Shown: positions 9,428 to 18,117 of the stretch, one piece after another
How positions within the stretch are numbered: position 1 is the first letter of the stretch
Layout: each line of letters starts with the position of its first letter
Source of the DNA: a virus
IMG/VR virus record: IMGVR_UViG_3300009428_000009
Span: 1 to 58,295 of that record
DNA: 58,295 nt
Reading direction: 5' to 3' (one strand)
Translations under genes and position numbers: made by a program
The notes under the pieces: generated by a model
What the model saw: only the letters and a program-made list of their open reading frames with translations
Databases searched by the model: none
What the model was told of the DNA's origin: nothing

Positions 9428-11173
9428 ATGGCGTTATTCTCACCATCAGAGTCTCCTGCTGTAGTTGTAAAAGAAATAGACCTTACTAATGGCGTTGCCA
9501 ATGTACCTACATCTACAGGTGCATTTGTTGGCAACTTTAATTGGGGTCCTTGCGACGAACCGACTCTCATAAATAATGAAGCGAAACTGGCAAACGTATT
9601 TGGCTCACCAGATACCATAAATACAGTAGACTTTCACTCAGCAGCATATTATCTAAGATATTCCGACGATCTTTACATTGTTCGGGAGTATACAAGTACT
9701 GCATTGAACGCATGTGATTCAGATGCAGATCACGCACCACTAGTAACAAATACAGACAATTTTGACGGTCAAGTTTCGACTTTAGAGTCTACTGATTCTC
9801 ATACATTTATCGCAAAATATCCAGGCGAACTAGGAAATTCTTTGATGATTTCTGTCGTAGGCGCCGGCGATACTGATTATGCAAATTGGCCATATAAAGC
9901 AAATTTTGACGCTCAGCCAGAAACATCGTCTTGGTGTGTTGGAATTGATTCAGCAAATGCTACTCAATCCAACAGTACTATCAAAGATGAGGCACACGTT
10001 GTCGTTATTGATAAGGGTGGCAAAATTACGGGTACGCAAGGAACAATACTCGAAACTTTCCCATTCGTTTCTATGGCACTTGGCGCAAAAACTTCAGACG
10101 GTACGTCAAGCTACATTAAAAACGTAATTAACACGCAGTCTAATTACGTTTGGCTTGCAGGCTTTAACGGGAAATACGGTACCAACGCAGGCACCGCAGC
10201 CACAACAAGCAGCAACTATACAGCTGGTTTCACAGCCGATGTAGATTTAGCTCTTACTGGCGGCGCAAACTCAGCATTACTTACAGCATCAGACTATGGT
10301 ACTGGATTTGATAAGTTTGAAGATCCAAACGCATTAGCAATCGACTTCTTAATTGCTCCTAGCGTTGCAAATTCGACAGATCAAACTACTATTGTTAATG
10401 ATCTTGTAGGAATTGCACAAAGTATCAGAAAAGATTGTATGGTTGTTACTTCACCAAATAGAAGTGCTGTACTTGGAGCTGCAACTCCTGTTGCAACAAC
10501 ACTCACAGCCGTTGCAGGATTCACGCGCAGTTCATATCTTGCTGTAGACAATCAATTCTTGAAAGTCTATGATAAGTATAATGATAACTATATCAATATT
10601 CCTGCGGCTTCATCAACTGCTGGACTCATGGCAGCAACAGATAACAACTTTGCACCTTGGTTCTCACCTGCAGGAACACGTAGAGGTCAATATTTTGGCG
10701 TCACAAGTTTGGCATATTCTCCAAACAAATCTGAAAGAGATCAGCTATATCAAGCTGGGATCAATCCTATTGCAAACATCCCAGGTCAAGGCATCTTGTT
10801 ATATGGTGATAAAACTCACCTTGCAAGACCATCAGCATTTGATCGAATCAATGTTCGTAGATTGTTTCTTGTACTTGAAAGAGCAATTTCAGCGGCAGCA
10901 CAAAACATTCTGTTTGAATTTAACGATGAATTTACCAGAGCAGAATTTGTGAATATCATCGAACCACTTCTCCGAGACGTGAAGGGTAGACGTGGTATCA
11001 CAGATTTCAAAATGGTTTGCGATGAAACAAACAACACACCGTTGGTTGTAGACACAAATCAATTTGTAGCTAGCCTATTCATTAAACCAGCAAGATCAAT
11101 CAATTTCATCACACTTAACTTTGTTGCAGTACGCACCGGTGTTTCGTTTGAAGAAGTTGTTGGCACTGTATAA
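9428..11173 (+). CDS. 18: Tail sheath protein gp18
   Basis: Contractile tail sheath subunit that surrounds the tube. The start 'MALFSPSESPAVVVKEIDL' matches the sheath family and is preceded by 'AAAAGGAAATAGAC' as ribosome site; an in-frame TTG 18 nt upstream is a less likely start. Sheath features include 'GAFVGNFNWGPCDEPTLI', 'YYLRYSDDLYIVREY', 'APWFSPAGTRRGQ', 'LYQAGINPIANIPGQGI' and the C-terminal 'NVRRLFLVLERAISAAAQ' with the 'FITLNF' strand that links neighbouring subunits. Length (581) is below the 659 of T4, mostly from a smaller middle domain. It has its own late promoter and is followed by the tube gene. Confidence 0.96.
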   Translation: MALFSPSESPAVVVKEIDLTNGVANVPTSTGAFVGNFNWGPCDEPTLINNEAKLANVFGSPDTINTVDFHSAAYYLRYSDDLYIVREYTSTALNACDSDADHAPLVTNTDNFDGQVSTLESTDSHTFIAKYPGELGNSLMISVVGAGDTDYANWPYKANFDAQPETSSWCVGIDSANATQSNSTIKDEAHVVVIDKGGKITGTQGTILETFPFVSMALGAKTSDGTSSYIKNVINTQSNYVWLAGFNGKYGTNAGTAATTSSNYTAGFTADVDLALTGGANSALLTASDYGTGFDKFEDPNALAIDFLIAPSVANSTDQTTIVNDLVGIAQSIRKDCMVVTSPNRSAVLGAATPVATTLTAVAGFTRSSYLAVDNQFLKVYDKYNDNYINIPAASSTAGLMAATDNNFAPWFSPAGTRRGQYFGVTSLAYSPNKSERDQLYQAGINPIANIPGQGILLYGDKTHLARPSAFDRINVRRLFLVLERAISAAAQNILFEFNDEFTRAEFVNIIEPLLRDVKGRRGITDFKMVCDETNNTPLVVDTNQFVASLFIKPARSINFITLNFVAVRTGVSFEEVVGTV

Positions 11174-11192
11174 GAAAGTATAGGAGAAAAAA

Positions 11193-11720
11193 ATGGCTAT
11201 CTTAGGTGTAGACGATTTCAAAGCAAAACTAAGAGGTGGGGGCGCCCGCTCAAATCTCTTTAAAGCAACAATTAACTTTCCAGGTTATGCTGCGGGTGAC
11301 GTTGAATTAACATCATTCATGTGTAAAGGAGCCGCGCTTCCAGCATCGGAAATCTCGACAGTTCCAGTACCATTTCGTGGCAGAACTCTGCAAATTGCGG
11401 GTGATCGTACATTCCAGCCCTGGCAGGTAACGATCTATAATGACACAGATTTTGGTACAAGAAATGCGTTAGAACGCTGGATGAATGGTATGAATGCACA
11501 TTCAACAAATACTGGCGTAACTGATCCGACAGCATATCAGGCAGACTTGTTAGTTGATCAATTAGACAAAGATGAGAGTGTACTAAAGCGGTATGTCTTT
11601 CGTGGATGTTTTCCAACTAATATTTCGACTATTGAGTTGTCATATGACGAAGCCGCTGCAATCGAAGAATTTACTTGTGAATTCCAGATACAGTATTGGG
11701 AAAGTAATACGACCTCATAA
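11193..11720 (+). CDS. 19: Tail tube protein gp19
   Basis: Main subunit of the inner tail tube. The 175-residue protein (T4 gp19 is 163) has the tube fold signature: 'RSNLFKATINFPGYA', then 'LTSFMCKGAALPASEIST', then 'FRGRTLQIAGDRTFQPW' and the C-terminal 'IEEFTCEFQIQYWE' strand. 'AGGAGAAAAAA' precedes the ATG. It sits directly after the sheath gene as in T4. A paralogous tube-fold protein is encoded at 24326. Confidence 0.96.
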   Translation: MAILGVDDFKAKLRGGGARSNLFKATINFPGYAAGDVELTSFMCKGAALPASEISTVPVPFRGRTLQIAGDRTFQPWQVTIYNDTDFGTRNALERWMNGMNAHSTNTGVTDPTAYQADLLVDQLDKDESVLKRYVFRGCFPTNISTIELSYDEAAAIEEFTCEFQIQYWESNTTS

Positions 11721-11725
11721 AGTTG

Positions 11726-11733
11726 TATAAATA
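11726..11733 (+). promoter_or_regulatory. T4-type late promoter box, portal/fibre operon
   Basis: Exact TATAAATA six nt after the gp19 stop codon. With T4 geometry transcription would begin near 11739, immediately before a stable hairpin, so the portal mRNA would start with that hairpin. Confidence 0.85.
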
Positions 11734-11742
11734 AGAGTGATA

Positions 11743-11764
11743 GTGGGGAGATTCGTCTCCCCAC
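11743..11764 (+). other. GC-rich hairpin at the predicted 5' end of the gp20 transcript
   Basis: GTGGGGAG and CTCCCCAC are perfect reverse complements. An extra A-T pair closes a TTCG tetraloop (A-TTCG-T), giving a 9-bp stem. It is not followed by a T-run ('CATAATTAC'), so it is a poor intrinsic terminator by sequence. It may protect the 5' end of the late mRNA or attenuate read-through from gp19. Confidence 0.7.
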
Positions 11765-11796
11765 CATAATTACATTATAACTATTAGGAAAATTAC

Positions 11797-13335
11797 ATGG
11801 CTGATAATAGCATTAGACTTTTTGGTTTTGAATTAAAGAGAACTAAAAAAGAAGATAATATAGAGAAACTAAAATCTGTTGTCGCTCCACAGAGTGACGA
11901 TGGTGCAGGTTATGTTACCGCTTCAGGCAGTCATTTCGGACAATATGTTGACATTGATGGCGATAATGCCAAAGATATGTTTGCTCTCATCAACAAATAT
12001 AGAGGCATTGCTGTACATCCAGAAGTCGATATGGCTATTGAGGATATCGTAAATGAAGCAATTGTAAATAACGGAGATGAGGACGCACTTAGCTTAAACT
12101 TAGATAATGTGGAAGCGCCAGATAATATCAAGAAATCTATGGAAGAAGAATTTAATAATGTTCTTTCGATGTTCGATGCTACAGAACACGCGCACGATTT
12201 GTTTAAGAGGTGGTATATCGACGGTAGAATTTATCATCATGTTTTAGTTGACGAAAAGAACGAAAAGCAAGGTATTCAGGAAGTACGTTTCATTGATGCC
12301 ACAAAAATTAGAAAAGTTAAAGAAGTTAAGACTAAAAAAGATCCAGTCACAAATGCAGATATTATCGAGTCTATAAACGAATATTATGTATATCACGACA
12401 AAAATGGAACAAAATCTTTTGGTCAAACACATAATAAAGGCATAAAATTTACAGCAGATTCTATTAATTATGTGACAAGTGGTTTGCTAGATGAGACTAG
12501 AAAAAAAGTTGTATCTCATTTACATAAATGTATCAAGCCTGTTAATCAATTAAGAATGATGGAAGACTCTCTGGTAATTTATAGATTGAGTCGTGCGCCC
12601 GAGCGTAGAATTTTTTATGTCGATGTGGGCAACCTACCCAAAGGTAAAGCCGAAGAATACATGCGAAATATTATGTCTAAGTATAGAAATAAACTTGTAT
12701 ATGACGCAAGCACTGGCGAAATGCGCGATGATAGAAAACACATGTCAATGCTAGAAGATTTTTGGTTACCTAGACGTGAAGGTGGCAGAGGAACTGAAGT
12801 CACAACACTTCCTGGCGGCGACAATCTTGGTCAGATTGATGACATTATTTATTTTCAAAAAAGAGTTTACAGAGCATTAAACGTGCCCATGAATAGACTT
12901 GAGCAAGAGGCACAGTTTTCTCTAGGTCGTGGAAATGAAGTGAGCCGCGAAGAAATTAAATTTCAAAAATTCATCGACAGACTGCGTAAGAAATTTGGAA
13001 TGATTTTCTTAAACGTATTGAGAAAACAACTCATATTAAAAAAAATTTGCACAGATGCAGATTGGGAAGAATGGAAAACGCATATTAGCGTAGATTATGC
13101 AAGAGATAATTACTTTGCAGAACTAAAAGAGTCTGAGGTACTACGCGAAAGATTACAAACACTAGATCAAATGACGCAGTATGTCGGAGATTATTTCTCT
13201 AAAGCTTGGGTTCTTAAAAATGTTTTGAGATATGATGATAAGGATGTTAAAGACATGAAAAATGAAATTGCTGCTGAAATAAAAGCGGGCGATATTGATG
13301 ATCCGAGGGCAGAAGATAACGACGATCGGCGATAA
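11797..13335 (+). CDS. 20: Portal vertex protein gp20
   Basis: Portal ring subunit at the special head vertex through which DNA enters and leaves. Family segments are 'YRGIAVHPEVDMAIEDIVNE', 'KRWYIDGRIYHHVLVD', 'IKPVNQLRMMEDSLVIYRL', 'RAPERRIFYVDVGNLPK', 'LEDFWLPRREGGRGTEV' and 'LPGGDNLGQIDDI'. The clip and stem region ends in 'LNVPMNRLEQE'. The length (512) is close to T4 gp20 (524). The ATG follows 'AGGAAAATTAC'. It is expressed from the late promoter upstream. The next gene, 3 nt later, is a fibre and not the prohead core gene as in T4. Confidence 0.96.
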   Translation: MADNSIRLFGFELKRTKKEDNIEKLKSVVAPQSDDGAGYVTASGSHFGQYVDIDGDNAKDMFALINKYRGIAVHPEVDMAIEDIVNEAIVNNGDEDALSLNLDNVEAPDNIKKSMEEEFNNVLSMFDATEHAHDLFKRWYIDGRIYHHVLVDEKNEKQGIQEVRFIDATKIRKVKEVKTKKDPVTNADIIESINEYYVYHDKNGTKSFGQTHNKGIKFTADSINYVTSGLLDETRKKVVSHLHKCIKPVNQLRMMEDSLVIYRLSRAPERRIFYVDVGNLPKGKAEEYMRNIMSKYRNKLVYDASTGEMRDDRKHMSMLEDFWLPRREGGRGTEVTTLPGGDNLGQIDDIIYFQKRVYRALNVPMNRLEQEAQFSLGRGNEVSREEIKFQKFIDRLRKKFGMIFLNVLRKQLILKKICTDADWEEWKTHISVDYARDNYFAELKESEVLRERLQTLDQMTQYVGDYFSKAWVLKNVLRYDDKDVKDMKNEIAAEIKAGDIDDPRAEDNDDRR

Positions 13336-13338
13336 AAT

Positions 13339-16300
13339 ATGGCGGATATTATTAAGTGGGCTGCACAACCTAGCGGTATAGAAGGCAGAACGGAATTAAG
13401 AAACGACACTGAAATAAAATTGCCTCATGGAACAACTGCTGTTTTCGTGGGCGTTGTACTTGATCCGTTATTTAATAAAGCGTCAGGTTCGAAAAGACCT
13501 ACAGTCTGGAAACCAAGACAAACAGGAGGCGTAAACTTAGCATTTACTCATCCTGAAAATGGATATGGCTCCGACGTTTCATCATTTTATTTAATCGGAA
13601 TACCAATATCTCCTCTGAATAGCGTATTTGCAATAGATACTTTTTCTGCAGTAGATAATGAAGCCCGAGACGGCTATCTGTGGTCGGAAGAAACGACTTA
13701 CACTAATATATTTTTTAATGTCGCACTACTAGACATTATAGATGATCCTCTTTTTGACATAAATACAGGATTAGGTGGGGGCGCTGATGGTATAGCTATC
13801 GGAGATTCATCTATTTCAGGTACAGTTTTTCCGCCTGGTCTAGGTGTTTTTACCGGAATAGAAGCAGATAGTATAAGAGCAGATCTTGGTGTTTTTGGTA
13901 GAATAGAAGCTGATAGCGCACATTTTATTGGTTTACGCGCAGACAGTTCCAGAATGAGATTCCTCTATTCTGATAGCATACGATCTTTATACTCATATTC
14001 AACTATAGGTGAAGCATTTTCACTGATAAGTGATTCTGCTACAATAAATAACGTGAACGCTGTGGATATCGTCACAGTAAATTTGACTGCAAGAGATGGA
14101 GTCATTACGACAGCACAAATAAATAAAACTAACGGCGGCAGCGTTTACATGGACAGCTCTGTTCGTGCTGGAAGATATATGCTTGATGCTGGTATATATG
14201 ACCGCAATGATTGGTTTTCTGATATTAAAGCACTTGCAGAAGATAATTTTGGAGGTCTTTATTATATAAAAGAAGATTTGACTGGCAAGGATAAAAAAAT
14301 TGCGTCTTTAAAATATGATGAAATTAAAGATGAATGGGAATTTAATCCGCCTCTGGCAAAAAATATTGGATCAGAGAATGTAGACTCAGGTATGCATCAT
14401 GGCAAAGGATTGCCCGGTCAATTACTATCATATAGTAAATACGATAGTGCATATGTCTGGGATTATCCTTTTGTCATAGCAAGATTCGCATATGACAGTG
14501 ATGAAGTTACTAGACTTTTGAATGATTTTCCTACTGGACTATCAGACACAGATTCATCAAAGAGTGAGTGGGAAAAATTTAAGATATATCGTCACGAAGA
14601 TAGCATAGGCAGCTTTCCAGGTAAAACTCGTATAGATCAATTAGAGTTTGATTCTATCAATGTTATCTTCTCCACCAAGTCTCGCGTGCCGGGTGTGACA
14701 AATATTAATAGAGGATACGAATTTGACAGTATAACTGGTCAAGATATTAACTTTTCGGGCGCGACAATTAGTGGTAATGTTGGATCAAGTATATTCAATC
14801 CTAGAAACGAGATTCAAGGATATTACTCTCCTGAACCAGTTTCAAAATATAACTTACAAGTAACAATGTCGGCAGCAAGCGAAACTGTGCCTCAAGCTGG
14901 TGCCATAGGTATTCTTGTAGGGTTAGTTAAAACCGCGACTGAAGAAAAAACATTAACTCTATTTAGAAGTACTGTAGACTTGGGAAGAGACGATTCAGCA
15001 GGACCATACACATATACTTTTAACGAACCTCCTGGCTGGACTTCATATCATAAACATACAGTAATGAACTATTCCTTAGTATATAATGCATTCCAACCAG
15101 ACGAAAAAATTATATATTCTGAAGCATCCGAAACACCAACGCCGAATAGAAATATGTCTTGGGCTACAGCGGGTAGCACAACAGTTAAAATAGAGAAAAA
15201 TGAAAATGGTCTTAAAATTGATACTACGCCGTTTGGAAGCTCAACATTTATTACTAATCAAATAAACATCGATTTAAATCAAACAGATTACAGAAGTGGT
15301 GTGGACTTATCAATATTTGCACAGGATGTACACTGGGGATTTGCGTTTCATAATATAAATCAAGGATTGATATCAAACATAAAATTTTCAACTTTAGATA
15401 CTGGAAAATTTAATTGGGATGAGACAACTGTTGTTGATTTAAAAAAGAGAGATACTTACCTATTTTATGACTCTGATAAAGCAGCTAAGTATGGTGAGAC
15501 AGTAGGCTATAAAAAAGTTAATACAGACAGCGAAGGAAATGATATTCTTGGTGGCGATTTGGCAACAGGAAGATTTTATCATAATCCAGAGACAAAAAAG
15601 ACTTGGTATCAAGATCCTTGGCGAACTATTCTAGTAGGTCAAATCTTACAAGACGATGAAAACCCAGCTTTATTGATACCTGAAGGCAAAGTAGACATTC
15701 GAGCTACTGGAGTTACTGGAGACGTTAGATATTTTATTTTCAACGGTAGGTCTTTAGATAGAATTAGAAAGTCTGGTCCATTGGATCCAGATTCGCTATT
15801 TTATGAACATGCTGCAGATTTTGTGGGTCTAACATTTACAAAATTAAGTAAATTTGGCATAATTGAAGATGTTGTAAACTTAGGTCCTAGTGCATATGGC
15901 GGTCTAGCCGCTTTGATTTCAGCCATGATAGACGGCGAAATGGGAGTTATACATTCCGGAGGCGTGTGGTCACCATCATCTATACCTGCAGGATTCGAAG
16001 CTGCATGTTTATCAGTAAATTTAGCTAGATTAGCGAGTACACCTTCAACTTCTGACGCTCATTACGTTTCAGGACTTTCTTATGCTGGAATATTTCAAGT
16101 GGGAGGTGCATCATATGAAGCTGCAGCGCAGCCACCTTCAGTAGCAAATAGTTTAGATAATCATGTAGATCTGGTTGTGCAGTTCCTATCAAATACTTTT
16201 ATTGTTCAAGATACACAGCAAAGTCCTTCAGCTTTAACAAATTGGCAAGGTGATATTGCAGCTAGAATAACTAATAAAGGACATTTACTCACAGACACAG

Positions 16301-18117
16301 TAGAACTTACTGGACAAATACTTGGACCATCAAATCTTATTATTGATCCTGCTACACATGGTGATAGCACTGGATTAGTGACTATTAAAGGCAATTTGAC
16401 TGTTAATGGTACGACTACAACAGTAAATTCAACAGAAGTCACAATCGCAGATAAAAATATTATATTAGCTTCTGGCGCAACAGATGCAGCTTCGGCAGAC
16501 GGCGCTGGCATAGATATTGATGGTCCACCAGCATATATCAGATGGATGAATGATAGTGGCGGCATTTGGACTTTCAGCCATCCATTTGCCACAGTCCCAA
16601 ATGCACTTGGCCACTATACTACAGATGAGATACAAGAAGGCGACATAAACGAATATCACACCAACGAGAGGGTTAGAGAATTATTTTCTGCCGCAAATAC
16701 TGGCACAGGCACATACGCTCAATTAGCATATACCGAGGCGAGTGGAACATACACATTAAACGTAGATGCCTTAGAAACTGCAGAGTTGCCAGAACTAGAT
16801 ATAACAACAGTAAATACTGGAACTGGAACATATGCTCAACTATTAGCATACGATGCAGCAACAGGAACTATAACTTTAAATGTAGACGAACTAGTTGCTG
16901 CCGAAATACCTCAAATACCTGCAGCTAAAATTGATTCCGCAGCGGGACCGTTGGCTCCGGCCTTGATGCCTGTTGTTCCAGAGTCTGCCATAACGGAACA
17001 TGCAGAAGCTATTACAGCAGCACAAAATTCTGATGGATCATATTCAAACTTTACTATAGTTGAAGATAATCCGACAAACGAAGGTTCACTTGCTTATGCA
17101 GAAGCTACAGGACAATTTAACATTAGTTTTCCTCATAGTTTTTCAAGATTTTGGATAAAGAGTTATGACGCTGCAAATTCTCCATATGACCAAGAGATAT
17201 TTTCAACTAGTGATCCAGCATCAGGATCTGGCAGAGATGGCTTTTATTGGAATGGTGGTACTGGTATTCGTTTAATGCCAACAATGTCTGCAGATTGGGC
17301 GGAAGATAGTGTTTCTGTCACATTATACGCTTGGCTAGATTCATTGCAAGATGTAACGATTACGAACCCACAGCAATATGATATATTAGAGTACAACGGT
17401 GATAGTTGGACTAATGTAGCTCCGCCACCGCCTTTAACTATAGGCCCTAATGCTGTAGCAGATTCCGTAGACGCTGCTTTATTTTATGATTCTGCAACAG
17501 GAATACTTCAATTTAAACCTTCATTCTTTATAGGTCAAATAGTTGGAGCTGACGCCAGTTCAACTACATTGAACGCAGATAAACAAAATATTACGTTTGC
17601 TTCCTCAAATGCAGCACTTTCTATTACAGCATTGAATCAGACAGTCACGTTTGATATTGACGATGATGCTTTAGGCGGCGGTACAACATATACGGCAGTA
17701 GCGAATAAGGGTATAACAGTAGACGCTACAAATGAAACCTTAGCCATGAGTGGTAATTATACTGGCGATTTCACTGTAGCAGGAGAAATTAGAGCTACAG
17801 GAAATATAATAGCTGCACACTCATCAGATTCTAGGTTGAAAGAAAATATAGAGAAAATAAACAATTCTTTAGATAAAATTTCTTCATTAAGTGGATATAC
17901 TTTCAACTGGAACGAAAAAGCTGAAGGTAGAAATACAGATTTAAAAGATGTTGGTGTTATTGCGCAGGAAGTTGAGGCAGTGATGCCAGAAATTGTTATA
18001 GATAGAATAGATGGTTATAAGGCAGTATACTACGAAAAACTTATTCCTTTATTGATAGAATCAATAAAAGAATTAAAAGGACGTATTGAAAAATTGGAAA
18101 ATGAGGAAAATAAATAA
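13339..18117 (+). CDS. Very large tail fibre protein with C-terminal S74 endosialidase-type chaperone
   Basis: The largest gene here (1592 residues). The C terminus 'SDSRLKENIEKI...SLSGYTFNW' with 'DVGVIAQEVEAVMPEIV' and 'YEKLIPLLIESIKELKGRI' is the intramolecular chaperone/peptidase S74 domain. This domain trimerises fibres and cuts itself off before the conserved Ser of 'SDSRLK'; a final coiled coil follows. The body is Asp/Ser/Ala-rich beta sequence with internal duplications, for example 'GVFTGIEADSIRADLGVF' and two copies of 'NTGTGTYAQL' about 40 residues apart. It starts 3 nt after gp20 and its stop overlaps the next start. A role as the main receptor-contacting fibre is inferred. Confidence 0.85.
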   Translation: MADIIKWAAQPSGIEGRTELRNDTEIKLPHGTTAVFVGVVLDPLFNKASGSKRPTVWKPRQTGGVNLAFTHPENGYGSDVSSFYLIGIPISPLNSVFAIDTFSAVDNEARDGYLWSEETTYTNIFFNVALLDIIDDPLFDINTGLGGGADGIAIGDSSISGTVFPPGLGVFTGIEADSIRADLGVFGRIEADSAHFIGLRADSSRMRFLYSDSIRSLYSYSTIGEAFSLISDSATINNVNAVDIVTVNLTARDGVITTAQINKTNGGSVYMDSSVRAGRYMLDAGIYDRNDWFSDIKALAEDNFGGLYYIKEDLTGKDKKIASLKYDEIKDEWEFNPPLAKNIGSENVDSGMHHGKGLPGQLLSYSKYDSAYVWDYPFVIARFAYDSDEVTRLLNDFPTGLSDTDSSKSEWEKFKIYRHEDSIGSFPGKTRIDQLEFDSINVIFSTKSRVPGVTNINRGYEFDSITGQDINFSGATISGNVGSSIFNPRNEIQGYYSPEPVSKYNLQVTMSAASETVPQAGAIGILVGLVKTATEEKTLTLFRSTVDLGRDDSAGPYTYTFNEPPGWTSYHKHTVMNYSLVYNAFQPDEKIIYSEASETPTPNRNMSWATAGSTTVKIEKNENGLKIDTTPFGSSTFITNQINIDLNQTDYRSGVDLSIFAQDVHWGFAFHNINQGLISNIKFSTLDTGKFNWDETTVVDLKKRDTYLFYDSDKAAKYGETVGYKKVNTDSEGNDILGGDLATGRFYHNPETKKTWYQDPWRTILVGQILQDDENPALLIPEGKVDIRATGVTGDVRYFIFNGRSLDRIRKSGPLDPDSLFYEHAADFVGLTFTKLSKFGIIEDVVNLGPSAYGGLAALISAMIDGEMGVIHSGGVWSPSSIPAGFEAACLSVNLARLASTPSTSDAHYVSGLSYAGIFQVGGASYEAAAQPPSVANSLDNHVDLVVQFLSNTFIVQDTQQSPSALTNWQGDIAARITNKGHLLTDTVELTGQILGPSNLIIDPATHGDSTGLVTIKGNLTVNGTTTTVNSTEVTIADKNIILASGATDAASADGAGIDIDGPPAYIRWMNDSGGIWTFSHPFATVPNALGHYTTDEIQEGDINEYHTNERVRELFSAANTGTGTYAQLAYTEASGTYTLNVDALETAELPELDITTVNTGTGTYAQLLAYDAATGTITLNVDELVAAEIPQIPAAKIDSAAGPLAPALMPVVPESAITEHAEAITAAQNSDGSYSNFTIVEDNPTNEGSLAYAEATGQFNISFPHSFSRFWIKSYDAANSPYDQEIFSTSDPASGSGRDGFYWNGGTGIRLMPTMSADWAEDSVSVTLYAWLDSLQDVTITNPQQYDILEYNGDSWTNVAPPPPLTIGPNAVADSVDAALFYDSATGILQFKPSFFIGQIVGADASSTTLNADKQNITFASSNAALSITALNQTVTFDIDDDALGGGTTYTAVANKGITVDATNETLAMSGNYTGDFTVAGEIRATGNIIAAHSSDSRLKENIEKINNSLDKISSLSGYTFNWNEKAEGRNTDLKDVGVIAQEVEAVMPEIVIDRIDGYKAVYYEKLIPLLIESIKELKGRIEKLENEENK

